Assembly (NCBI GenBank): GCA_023388675.1
Contig: JAEWFU010000514.1
Coordinates: 1 to 6,217 of the forward strand
From: Pseudomonadota bacterium
GTDB taxonomy: Bacteria; Pseudomonadota; Alphaproteobacteria; Rhizobiales; Rhizobiaceae
Length of the DNA stretch: 6,217 nt
Direction: 5' to 3'
Shown: piece by piece, positions 1 to 5,825 of the stretch
Layout: each line of letters begins with the position of its first letter
How positions within the stretch are numbered: the first letter of the stretch is position 1
Translations under genes and position numbers: made by a program
The notes under the pieces: model-generated
The model's database searches: none
What the model was told of the DNA's origin: nothing
The model's input: the letters and a program-made list of their open reading frames with translations, nothing else

Positions 1-386
1 AGCCCGAACATCGTTGCCCCCACGATCACTGACACGCCGACCGGGCCCATCGCGCCGACCAGCGCCCGGTCGCCGAGATTGCCGGCGGCAATCAGCGGGA
101 TCATCGCCACCGCGGCGACGCCGATCATCAGCATCTGCGCGCGGATGCCGCGTCCGCGTCGCTCGACCACCATCCGGCGCCACCCGCCGGTGAAGCCGAA
201 GGAGCCGTGATAGAGCGCGGCGCCCAGCAATCCGCCGACGAGAAAAAGTGCCGCCTGCCTCAGGTCGATCAGTTGCGTTATCGCCAGGAAGCCGACCAGC
301 AGTGCGCCGCCGGCGACCAGGGTCGGCGCGCGATCGATGATGGGGGCGGGAGGGGAGGCCGGGCGGCCGATGGTCACGTCTGTCAT
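1..386 (-). CDS. YeeE/YedE family (TsuA-like) thiosulfate/sulfur-compound transporter, N-terminal part, truncated by the window edge
   Basis: Reading leftwards from the ATG at 386-384 gives 128 complete codons with no stop, so the 3' part lies outside the window. The protein opens with a short Pro-rich cytoplasmic stretch, followed by hydrophobic segments at about residues 22-40 and 44-60, then the motif HGSFGFTGGWRRMV (60-73), a basic loop (ERRGRGIR, 75-82) and further hydrophobic segments at about 84-102 and 108-128. An 'FGFT..WRR' motif after the second membrane segment is typical of YeeE/YedE proteins, the family that includes the TsuA thiosulfate uptake channel. The conserved cysteine motifs that pass the sulfur ion along are expected largely in the missing part, so function cannot be confirmed here. 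It lies 100 bp downstream of a secreted rhodanese gene on the same strand, a pairing that supports a role in thiosulfate or sulfane-sulfur handling. The Shine-Dalgarno sequence is weak. Confidence 0.8.
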   Translation of the reverse strand, partial: MTDVTIGRPASPPAPIIDRAPTLVAGGALLVGFLAITQLIDLRQAALFLVGGLLGAALYHGSFGFTGGWRRMVVERRGRGIRAQMLMIGVAAVAMIPLIAAGNLGDRALVGAMGPVGVSVIVGATMFG

Positions 387-420
387 TCACAGTCCGCCGT
401 CACGCGGCGTTCCCAAACTG

Positions 421-448
421 CAAGTGTCCGGAAAATTCCGGACACTTG
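421..448. repeat. Perfect 13-bp-arm inverted repeat in the leader of the YeeE gene
   Basis: The arms are CAAGTGTCCGGAA (421-433) and TTCCGGACACTTG (436-448), separated by only AA, and every arm position pairs. It sits between the rhodanese stop codon and the YeeE start. No run of T follows on the minus strand, so it does not look like a classical intrinsic terminator. It could be a dispersed intergenic palindrome, an operator for a dimeric regulator, or an mRNA hairpin separating expression of the two genes. The perfect symmetry is seen directly; the role is not known. Confidence 0.85.
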
Positions 449-449
449 T

Positions 450-469
450 GCCGCCAAACAGGTGGCGGC
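450..469. repeat. Short inverted repeat next to the 421-448 palindrome
   Basis: Arms GCCGCC (450-455) and GGCGGC (464-469) flank an 8-nt loop. With the adjacent 13-bp palindrome it gives two consecutive potential hairpins in the transcript between the rhodanese and the YeeE gene. There is no T-tract, and a 6-bp GC arm is not rare in such GC-rich DNA. Confidence 0.5.
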
Positions 470-486
470 TAAGGAGCGTTTTCGAC

Positions 487-1398
487 CTAGCTGCCGGACT
501 TGTTCTCGACCGGGCGGGTCGGGTCCGCCGTCCACTCGGCCATCGAGCCATCGTACATGCTGGTGTTCTTGTTGCCCAGCACCTCGGAGAGCCCGAACCA
601 GGCGACCGACGCCCAGTGCCCGGTGTTGCAGAACGCGATGTTTTCTTCATCCGCCGCGAGGCCGACCGCTTCGCTCAGCGCCTTCACGGTCTCGGGACGC
701 GCAAAGATCGCGTAGTCCGCGCTGTAAAGCTCGGAGTGCTGGATGTTCACCGACCCTGGGATCGTGCCGTTGGCGCGCACGACGGGGCTCTTCGACTTGC
801 CCACGAACTGCTCGGCGGGACGTCCGTCGACCAGCTTCGTTCCGGCCTCCAGCGCGGCGACAACCTCCTCGGTCGTGGCCAGCAGATCTTCCTGCGGGTT
901 CGCGTTGAAGGTCGCCGGTTCGGGGGTCACGGCCGCTGCCGAACGTGCCCCGCCGGCCGCGTCGTACTGCCGCCAGCCTCCATCGAGGATCGAGACATCG
1001 TCGTGGCCGAGATATTTGAATGTCCAGTAGACGCGGGTCGCGCCGCCGAATTCGGAAGAATCGGTGCCCCAGGGCACGATGACGACATGGTCGTCATTGT
1101 CGATGCCGAGATCGCCGATCAGCTTGGTGATCTGTTCCAGCGGCGGAAGCTGGCCGGGCACACCCTGTATCTCGGTGCGCCATCCGGCGCTCGCATAGGG
1201 CGCCACGACAACACCGTCGATATAGGGCGTTTCGCCCAGTTCGGTCTCGGCGACCTTGTCGCGAATGTCGAGTATGACGACATTTTCCTTGCCGGCGTTC
1301 GCCTTGACCCATTCGGCGTCGACCAGCGGGCTGGCATCGGCCGCCAGCGCCGGGGCAGTGAGAACTGAAAGCGTGAATGCCAATGAAGCGATGCGCAT
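487..1398 (-). CDS. Secreted two-domain rhodanese (thiosulfate/3-mercaptopyruvate-type sulfurtransferase)
   Basis: A 303-residue protein. The start is the ATG at 1398, because it gives a clean signal peptide (MRIASLAFTL..., likely cleavage after ALA near residue 19) and has GGAG 9 nt upstream; a longer in-frame reading to 1518 lacks both. The N-terminal rhodanese domain (about 25-155) carries family features (VILDIRDK 41-48, GGATRVYWTFKYLGHDDV 118-135, ILDGGW 137-142), but the position of its catalytic cysteine holds VPWGTDSS, so it is inactive, as usual for tandem rhodaneses. The C-terminal domain (about 170-295) has the active-site loop FCNTGHWAS with the catalytic candidate Cys257. Such enzymes move sulfane sulfur from thiosulfate or similar donors to a thiol or cyanide acceptor, here in the periplasm. 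The neighbouring YeeE/YedE transporter gene downstream supports a thiosulfate or sulfane-sulfur role. The in vivo donor is unknown. Confidence 0.9.
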   Translation of the reverse strand: MRIASLAFTLSVLTAPALAADASPLVDAEWVKANAGKENVVILDIRDKVAETELGETPYIDGVVVAPYASAGWRTEIQGVPGQLPPLEQITKLIGDLGIDNDDHVVIVPWGTDSSEFGGATRVYWTFKYLGHDDVSILDGGWRQYDAAGGARSAAAVTPEPATFNANPQEDLLATTEEVVAALEAGTKLVDGRPAEQFVGKSKSPVVRANGTIPGSVNIQHSELYSADYAIFARPETVKALSEAVGLAADEENIAFCNTGHWASVAWFGLSEVLGNKNTSMYDGSMAEWTADPTRPVENKSGS

Positions 1399-1471
1399 GT
1401 GATCGAACTCCGTATCATTCCCGAAATTGATCCGGGATACTGAGAGAGTTCTAGACCTCAGGGCAGGTTGA

Positions 1472-1497
1472 GTCAGCGCACGACTGCGCGAGCTGAC
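1472..1497. repeat. Imperfect inverted repeat between aroQ and the rhodanese gene
   Basis: Arms GTCAGC (1472-1477) and GCTGAC (1492-1497) flank 14 bases that can partly pair. The element lies downstream of the aroQ-like stop and upstream of the rhodanese promoter area, so it could contribute to ending the TRAP-aroQ transcript. No T-run follows on the minus strand, so a terminator call is weak. Confidence 0.35.
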
Positions 1498-1508
1498 CTC
1501 GTATTCGT

Positions 1509-1521
1509 GGAATGACATTCC
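1509..1521. promoter_or_regulatory. 13-bp palindrome upstream of the rhodanese gene, possible operator
   Basis: GGAATG (1509-1514) and CATTCC (1516-1521) are perfect arms around one central base, about 110 bp upstream of the rhodanese start codon. The size and symmetry fit a binding site for a small dimeric regulator, but no cognate regulator is visible and the role is inference only. Confidence 0.3.
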
Positions 1522-1570
1522 TTATTGGGGCGGAATTGGGCAACGAGATTTCGCGTAAGCCTGAATTCGA

Positions 1571-2005
1571 TCACCCGATCAAGTCTTTCATCGCATGCAC
1601 CGCGGTCGCGTAGCCTTTCGGGCCGAGCCCGGCGATGACGGCCGTGGCGATCTTCGAAACCAGTGAATGCTGATAGATCTCCTCCCTCCGGTGGATGTTG
1701 GAGATGTGCAGCTCGATGATCGGCCGCGGAAACATCTTCAGCGCGTCCAGGATGGCGATGGAAGTGAAGGTGAAGGCCGCGGGGTTGATGATAATGCCTG
1801 CGGCCGGCCGGTCGATCGCCTCGTGAACCCAGTCGACAATCTCGTATTCGCGGTTCGACTGCCGGAACTCGACCAGGCCTTCCCCGGCCGCTCTGCGGCA
1901 CATCGCCTCGACCTCGGCCAGCGTCGTGCTGCCGTAGATTGCCGGCTCGCGCGTGCCGAGGCGATTGAGGTTCGGTCCATTGAGAATGTAGATCGGTGCG
2001 GTCAT
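1571..2005 (-). CDS. aroQ: AroQ-like protein, type II 3-dehydroquinate dehydratase family, with altered substrate pocket
   Basis: At 144 residues it has the normal length for the family. The family enzyme dehydrates 3-dehydroquinate to 3-dehydroshikimate as a dodecamer, in shikimate synthesis or quinate breakdown. Visible family motifs are [19 protein letters not shown] (7-25), with Asn12, Arg19 and the catalytic Tyr24; [16 protein letters not shown] (48-63); [16 protein letters not shown] (74-89); [11 protein letters not shown] (98-108), with His100; and a GLGPKGY end motif (126-132). Two residues differ from the usual pattern: the His of the common 'THTS' motif is Phe80, and the Arg that normally lies 11 residues after the catalytic His is Tyr111. 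Those two normally help bind the ring hydroxyls of the substrate. The gene is last in the TRAP operon, starting 4 nt after dctM with AGGG and AGGA just upstream, which suggests translational coupling and a catabolic or salvage role. Family assignment is firm; the exact substrate is not. Confidence 0.87.
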   Translation of the reverse strand: MTAPIYILNGPNLNRLGTREPAIYGSTTLAEVEAMCRRAAGEGLVEFRQSNREYEIVDWVHEAIDRPAAGIIINPAAFTFTSIAILDALKMFPRPIIELHISNIHRREEIYQHSLVSKIATAVIAGLGPKGYATAVHAMKDLIG

Positions 2006-2009
2006 CTTC

Positions 2010-3311
2010 CTAGCCCTGATATCCGAACAGACGCGGCAGCCACAGCACCGTGTCGGGAACGAAGGTGATGACGATCAGCGTCAGCACCATCGTGTAGAGA
2101 AAGGGCAGCACGTCGCGCACGATGTCGCGCAGCGGCACCTTGGCGATGCGGGTCATGATGAAGAGCAGCATCCCGTAGGGCGGTGTCACCAGCCCGAGCA
2201 TGATATTGACCACGCAGACCACGCCGAAATGCACGAGGTCGATGCCGAGCGCGTTCGCGGTTGGTATGAACACCGGCAATATGACCAGGATGATGGTCGT
2301 TCCTTCCAGCACGCAGCCGAGCAACAGGAGGACGATGTTGACGAGGATCAGGAACTCGGTCGGCGACAGGTTCCAGTCCGTCAGCAGGATGCTGAGCGAT
2401 TGCGGGATCTGCTCGACCGTCACCACATAGTTGAACACCAGCGCGCCGGCGATGAGCATGCCGATCGAAGCTGTGGTGCGGGCGCTGGCCAACACCGAAT
2501 TATAGAAATCACGGAAACTCACGCTGCGATAGAGCACCACCGAGATGACCAGAGCATAGGCGGCCGCCACGGCAGCAGCCTCGGTCGGCGTGGTCACGCC
2601 GGAATAGATGCCGCCGAGCAGGACAACCGGCATTAGCAGCGCGGGGAGCGCCCGTATGGTGATGCCGGGGATCTTGCGCAACGGAGTTGGCGGCTCGACC
2701 GGGAAGTTGCGCGTGCGCGCATGGATGAAGACCAGCATCATCTGGAACAGAGCCATGATGAGCCCCGGCATCACCCCGGCGAGGAACAGATAGCCGATCG
2801 AGGCGTCCGAGACGAGCGCGTAGATGATCATCGGGATCGAGGGCGGGATGATCGGGCCGATGACCGCGGTCGCTGCCGTCAGCGCCGCCGCGTAGCTCGC
2901 CGGATACTTGCCGTCGGCCGTCATCATGTTCTGCATCATCTTCCCGGAGCCGGCCGCGTCGGCGATGGCCGAGCCCGACATGCCGGCGAAGATGATCGAC
3001 TGCAGCACGTTGACCTGCGCCAGCCCACCCCGAAACCGGCCGACGAAGGCATTGCAGAACACCATCAGCCTTTTCGTCATCGAGCCGATGTTCATGAGCT
3101 CGGCGGCAAGGATGAAGAGAGGCACGGCGAGGATGATGTAGTTGGAATACATCCCGTTGAGGAACTGCTCGGCAGCCGTGCCCATGTCGAGGCCGGAAAG
3201 CAGCAGATAGAGGATCGATCCGGCGATCATCGCATGGCCGACGGGCAGGCCGAGAAGCGCGAGCGCCGTGATCGCGACGATCGTGAGGGAGAAGGGGCTG
3301 GCGAAGCTCAT
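2010..3311 (-). CDS. dctM: TRAP transporter large permease subunit, DctM family
   Basis: A 433-residue, highly hydrophobic protein of normal DctM length with about a dozen membrane segments. It forms the ion-coupled transport core in the inner membrane and works with DctQ and the periplasmic DctP. Family motifs seen in order are [15 protein letters not shown] (21-35), [16 protein letters not shown] (58-73), [19 protein letters not shown] (108-126), [16 protein letters not shown] (151-166), [17 protein letters not shown] (238-254), and [20 protein letters not shown] (372-391). The start is the ATG at 3311, which overlaps the dctQ stop by 4 nt (ATGA), a standard coupled arrangement; the frame stays open much further upstream but that part is dctQ in another frame. 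The aroQ-like gene follows after 4 nt. The sequence does not reveal the substrate; TRAP systems mostly carry organic acids. Confidence 0.96.
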   Translation of the reverse strand: MSFASPFSLTIVAITALALLGLPVGHAMIAGSILYLLLSGLDMGTAAEQFLNGMYSNYIILAVPLFILAAELMNIGSMTKRLMVFCNAFVGRFRGGLAQVNVLQSIIFAGMSGSAIADAAGSGKMMQNMMTADGKYPASYAAALTAATAVIGPIIPPSIPMIIYALVSDASIGYLFLAGVMPGLIMALFQMMLVFIHARTRNFPVEPPTPLRKIPGITIRALPALLMPVVLLGGIYSGVTTPTEAAAVAAAYALVISVVLYRSVSFRDFYNSVLASARTTASIGMLIAGALVFNYVVTVEQIPQSLSILLTDWNLSPTEFLILVNIVLLLLGCVLEGTTIILVILPVFIPTANALGIDLVHFGVVCVVNIMLGLVTPPYGMLLFIMTRIAKVPLRDIVRDVLPFLYTMVLTLIVITFVPDTVLWLPRLFGYQG

Positions 3312-3826
3312 ACGCCCGAGCCCGCCTTGGCCGGATCGAACTCGTCGGGCGCGGAGCCGCGCAGGACCTGCCACGACAGCCAGATATAGCGCGCGATGAT
3401 GGCCACCACGAAGACGACATAGATCGAGAAGACCCAGTCGAACCGCAGATGCATGTAGGCGGTCTTCTGCACCTTCATGAAGGTGACGTAGTCGACGACG
3501 GCCGGCAGCGAGATGCCGTAGAGCACCACCAGCGCCGCCGCGAAGATCAGGAACATGGCGCCACGCACACGTGGCCCCGCCGAGGCGTAGATCAGGTCGA
3601 ACCGCATCTCTTCCTGCTCGCGCAGCACGAAGGCCGCGCCCCACAGCACGATCCAGATCCAGAGCACGGCGCTGAGCTCGTTCGTCCAGCCCGTCGGCCA
3701 GTTCATCACATAGCGGAAGAAGACCTGGAGCAGGAAGGCGAAGAACATGACGGCCAGCATCGCCGCCAGCACGTTCTCCGCGCGGCGATAGAGCCACGCG
3801 CCGATCGTTCGCAGCCTCGGATTCAT
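3308..3826 (-). CDS. dctQ: TRAP transporter small permease subunit, DctQ family
   Basis: A 172-residue membrane protein with four predicted helices (about 15-38, 50-68, 88-108 and 132-152), the normal DctQ layout. The diagnostic stretch is FFRYV (36-40), then TGWTNELSAVLWIWIVLWGA (45-64) and REQEEMRFDLI (69-79), where the Arg, Trp-x-x-Glu and acidic/basic positions match the family. DctQ pairs with DctM in the membrane and is needed for docking of the binding protein. The ATG at 3826 is chosen because GGAGGAGGGG lies 7 nt upstream; an in-frame TTG at 3850 would place that ribosome binding site inside the gene. The 3' end overlaps dctM by 4 nt. The dctP gene lies 78 bp upstream, with a strong hairpin in the gap. 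Confidence 0.94.
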   Translation of the reverse strand: MNPRLRTIGAWLYRRAENVLAAMLAVMFFAFLLQVFFRYVMNWPTGWTNELSAVLWIWIVLWGAAFVLREQEEMRFDLIYASAGPRVRGAMFLIFAAALVVLYGISLPAVVDYVTFMKVQKTAYMHLRFDWVFSIYVVFVVAIIARYIWLSWQVLRGSAPDEFDPAKAGSGV

Positions 3827-3833
3827 GCGTTCG

Positions 3834-3843
3834 CCCCTCCTCC
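3834..3843 (-). promoter_or_regulatory. Strong ribosome binding site of dctQ
   Basis: GGAGGAGGGG on the minus strand ends 7 nt before the ATG at 3826. It decides the dctQ start against the upstream TTG. Its strength suggests dctQ is translated independently of dctP. Confidence 0.75.
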
Positions 3844-3873
3844 GGGCCAACCGGTTCCCGTCTAGCGATGGGA

Positions 3874-3897
3874 GGCCGGGCGCGGGCGCGCCCGGCC
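3874..3897 (-). repeat. GC-only hairpin between dctP and dctQ
   Basis: Perfect 11-base arms GGCCGGGCGCG (3874-3884) and CGCGCCCGGCC (3887-3897) surround GG; in RNA a loop of four or more bases would leave roughly 9-10 GC pairs. It starts 7 bp after the dctP stop codon and has no T-run behind it. In operons that begin with a binding-protein gene, such a structure commonly protects the 3' end of the first cistron or attenuates read-through, so the binding protein is made in excess over the permeases. The structure is seen directly; the role is inferred from position. Confidence 0.7.
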
Positions 3898-3904
3898 GAT
3901 CACA

Positions 3905-4891
3905 TCAGAGCGCGTTGATCTTGTCGACCATGCCCTCCGGCCAGCTCTTGGCCAGTTCCGAGGCGAGATACTTCTCCTGGACGTGGGTGCGGAACGCGTC
4001 CTGGTCGGGCTCGTAGATTTTGAGACCGGCGGCCTCGAACTTCTCGACCAGCTCCTGCTCCTGCGCGAGGTGCCTTTCGGTCGAGAAGGCGATCGCGGCG
4101 TCGGCTGCGGCCTGGAACTTAGCCTGCTTGTCGGCGTCCATCTCGTCCCACACCTTCTTGGAGACCGTCAGCAGGTCGTAGCCGACGAGGTGCGAGGTCA
4201 GAACGATCTGGTCCATCACCTCGTAGAACTTCATATTCTCGACATTGGGCAACGGATTGTCCTGGCCGTCGATCGCGCCGGTCTGCAGGCCGGTATAGAC
4301 CTCGGCATAGGCCATTGGCGTCGGGTTGGCTCCCAGCGCCTCGCCAAGGAACTGCCAGGCCTCGCCGCCCGGCATGCGCAGCTTGACGCCAGCCATGTCG
4401 GCGGGGGTCTTGATCTCCTTGTCGCCCTTGAGGCCGACCTGGCGCACGCCGAAATAGGTCGGGCCCAGGATGCGGATGCCGAGCTGGTCCTCGGCGAGCT
4501 TCTTCATCTCCTCGCCGGCTTCGCTGGCAAAGAAGGCCGTCAGGTGGGCGGCGTCGCGGAAAAGGTAGCCTGCCGTCATGATCGACCAGGCCGGGATCTG
4601 GTTGGAGACATCCTGCGGGGCGATGTTGCCCATCTCGAGATTGCCGCGCTGCAGCGCGACGAGCTCGGTGCCCTGCTTGAACAGGTTGCCACCGTAATAG
4701 CCCTCGAAGGTGACGTCGTCGGCGATCGCATCGGCGAACATCTTCATCATCTCGGCGCGGATGTCCTGCTCGGAGAACACAGCCGAGAAGCGGAGCTTCG
4801 GCTTGTCCTGCGCCGGCGCAACGACAGTGGAGCCGGCAAGCGCCAGGGCGGCGCCCGCCGCGAGCAGCGCTCGTCTCGTGAAATTGATCAT
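3905..4891 (-). CDS. dctP: TRAP transporter periplasmic substrate-binding protein, DctP family
   Basis: A 328-residue protein, normal for DctP. It starts MINFTRRALLAAGAALALAG, a signal peptide with a Tat-like T-R-R-x-L-L pattern; likely cleavage is after APA near residue 27. Family motifs follow: GGNLFKQGTELVALQRGNLEMG (68-89), YFGVRQVGLKG (146-156), and KLRMPGGEAWQFLGEALGAN (170-189), then PTPMAYAEVYTGLQTGAIDG (190-209) and QDNPL (210-214). Arg172 in the KLRMP motif matches the conserved arginine that pairs with the substrate carboxylate in TRAP binding proteins; Arg150 may be a second contact. This points to an organic acid ligand. The ATG at 4891 has AGGGAGGA 5 nt upstream; in-frame codons further out lack this and would spoil the signal peptide. 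It is the first gene of the operon, divergent from two GntR-type regulators that probably control it. Ligand identity cannot be read from the sequence. Confidence 0.95.
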   Translation of the reverse strand: MINFTRRALLAAGAALALAGSTVVAPAQDKPKLRFSAVFSEQDIRAEMMKMFADAIADDVTFEGYYGGNLFKQGTELVALQRGNLEMGNIAPQDVSNQIPAWSIMTAGYLFRDAAHLTAFFASEAGEEMKKLAEDQLGIRILGPTYFGVRQVGLKGDKEIKTPADMAGVKLRMPGGEAWQFLGEALGANPTPMAYAEVYTGLQTGAIDGQDNPLPNVENMKFYEVMDQIVLTSHLVGYDLLTVSKKVWDEMDADKQAKFQAAADAAIAFSTERHLAQEQELVEKFEAAGLKIYEPDQDAFRTHVQEKYLASELAKSWPEGMVDKINAL

Positions 4892-5075
4892 GGCAGTCCT
4901 CCCTGGCCATTCGGTTGGCAACGGCCATCATGGCAGATGAGCCGTCGTGAAGGGATTCTTGCCACTAGACAGACGTGCGATCAATAGGTGTTATTAAAAA
5001 TCTCCTATATTTCTGGTTCCATCATTCAAATTGATGTTCGGGTGAACTCCCTTGCGGGCCGCGAGGGAAGCTGCG
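4892..5075. promoter_or_regulatory. Divergent control region between the TRAP operon and the GntR regulator
   Basis: About 184 bp separate the divergent start codons. A clearly AT-rich block at about 4980-5035 stands out in GC-rich surroundings. On the minus strand, TTGATC (4984-4979) and CAAGAA or AAGAAT (around 4961-4955) with 17-18 bp between them could form a sigma-70 promoter for dctP. On the plus strand, TATATT (5006-5011) could be a -10 box for the regulator, though no good -35 is seen. Candidate regulator sites are ATAGG (4984-4988) with CCTAT (5004-5008), and ATCA...TGAT at 5021-5035. None is strong enough to be called an operator by eye. Confidence 0.5.
4897..4904 (-). promoter_or_regulatory. 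Strong ribosome binding site of dctP
   Basis: AGGGAGGA on the minus strand lies 5 nt before the ATG at 4891, fixing the dctP start and fitting high expression of the binding protein. Confidence 0.75.
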
Positions 5076-5777
5076 ATGTACGATCCAACCGGGAACAGCA
5101 TCATGTCCGAACTGACGTCCGCATTGGATACCGCAGGCGAGGCCGCTTATCGCCAGATCCGCCACGACATCATCTTCGGCGGGCTCGCGCCCGGCGTCAG
5201 GCTCCGGCTGGAGCGGCTGCGGGAGACATATCGGGCGAGCGTCAGCACGCTTCGCGAAACCCTTAACCGGCTGGCGTCGGAACGGCTGGTGCTGGCGGAG
5301 GGCCAGCGCGGCTTCGCCGTCGCCTCGGTCTCGCAGCAGCATTTTCGCGACGTGGCCGCGATGCGCGAATTGCTGGAAAGCCATGCCCTGAAGGAATCCT
5401 TCCTGCGCGGCGACGTGGAGTGGGAAGGGCTGGTGCTTGCGGCTCACCACAAGCTGGCGCGCATGGAAACGCGCATGGCGGGCGGCGACCGGTCCGGCAC
5501 CGAGGACTGGAAACGCTATGACCGCGAGTTCCACGGGGCGCTGATCTCCGCCTGTGGCTCGAACGAGCTGATGTCGGCACACAGGCAGATTTTCGACCAC
5601 TATCTGCGCTACCAGATCATCGCGGTGATCTATCGTGGCGAGGAAGCGGCAACCGAGCACCGGCAGCTTCTCCACTGCGCACTGAAACGCGACCATGAGA
5701 CCGCAATGGCAATCCTGGGACGGCACATCCGGGCCTGCGTCGAGCACACGGTCCAAAACGGCCTGCTTCCGGATTGA
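5076..5777 (+). CDS. GntR family transcriptional regulator with FCD ligand domain (FadR subfamily)
   Basis: A 233-residue protein from the ATG at 5076, chosen because GAGG lies 9 nt upstream; the ATG at 5103 (224 residues) is an equally reasonable start by comparison with the neighbouring paralogue. The winged helix-turn-helix spans about residues 24-84 (AYRQIRHDIIFGGLAPGVRL, then LERLRETYRASVSTLRETLN and a EGQRGFAV wing). The all-helical FCD domain follows, with the usual metal-site set: Asp149 and His153 in YDREFH, His195 in EHRQLL and His217 in GRHIRA. FCD regulators usually bind organic acids and control nearby catabolic or uptake genes. The gene is divergent from the TRAP-aroQ operon and is therefore the first candidate for its regulator. 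A paralogue follows 48 bp downstream. Whether it represses or activates cannot be seen. Confidence 0.92.
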   Translation: MYDPTGNSIMSELTSALDTAGEAAYRQIRHDIIFGGLAPGVRLRLERLRETYRASVSTLRETLNRLASERLVLAEGQRGFAVASVSQQHFRDVAAMRELLESHALKESFLRGDVEWEGLVLAAHHKLARMETRMAGGDRSGTEDWKRYDREFHGALISACGSNELMSAHRQIFDHYLRYQIIAVIYRGEEAATEHRQLLHCALKRDHETAMAILGRHIRACVEHTVQNGLLPD

Positions 5778-5825
5778 GCCTGCCGCGCCATTGCCGGCGT
5801 CATCATCCGACATTAAGACGATCGT

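Noticed and set aside
337..1368. A 343-codon open frame on the plus strand opposite the rhodanese gene
   Set aside because: It is the mirror of a clear two-domain rhodanese with signal peptide and active-site loop; the antisense translation is Arg/Gly/Asp-rich without domains, typical of high-GC shadow frames.
1472..1497. Intrinsic terminator for the TRAP-aroQ operon
   Set aside because: The hairpin is imperfect and no T-run follows on the minus strand, so it is reported only as an inverted repeat.
1399..1518. N-terminal extension of the rhodanese by 40 residues
   Set aside because: The extension would bury the signal peptide, and the inner ATG at 1398 has its own GGAG ribosome binding site.
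3312..3797. N-terminal extension of dctM by about 162 residues
   Set aside because: This stretch is dctQ read in another frame; the ATGA overlap at 3308-3311 and the normal DctM length fix the start at 3311.
4924..4934. GCCAT-C-ATGGC palindrome upstream of dctP as an operator
   Set aside because: The arms are only 5 bp and similar GGCCAT/TGGC words recur nearby in this leader, so it does not stand out from background.
3983..4987. A 334-codon open frame on the plus strand opposite dctP
   Set aside because: It lies antisense to an unmistakable DctP gene, has a low-complexity His/Asp/Leu-rich translation and no plausible ribosome binding site or family motif.
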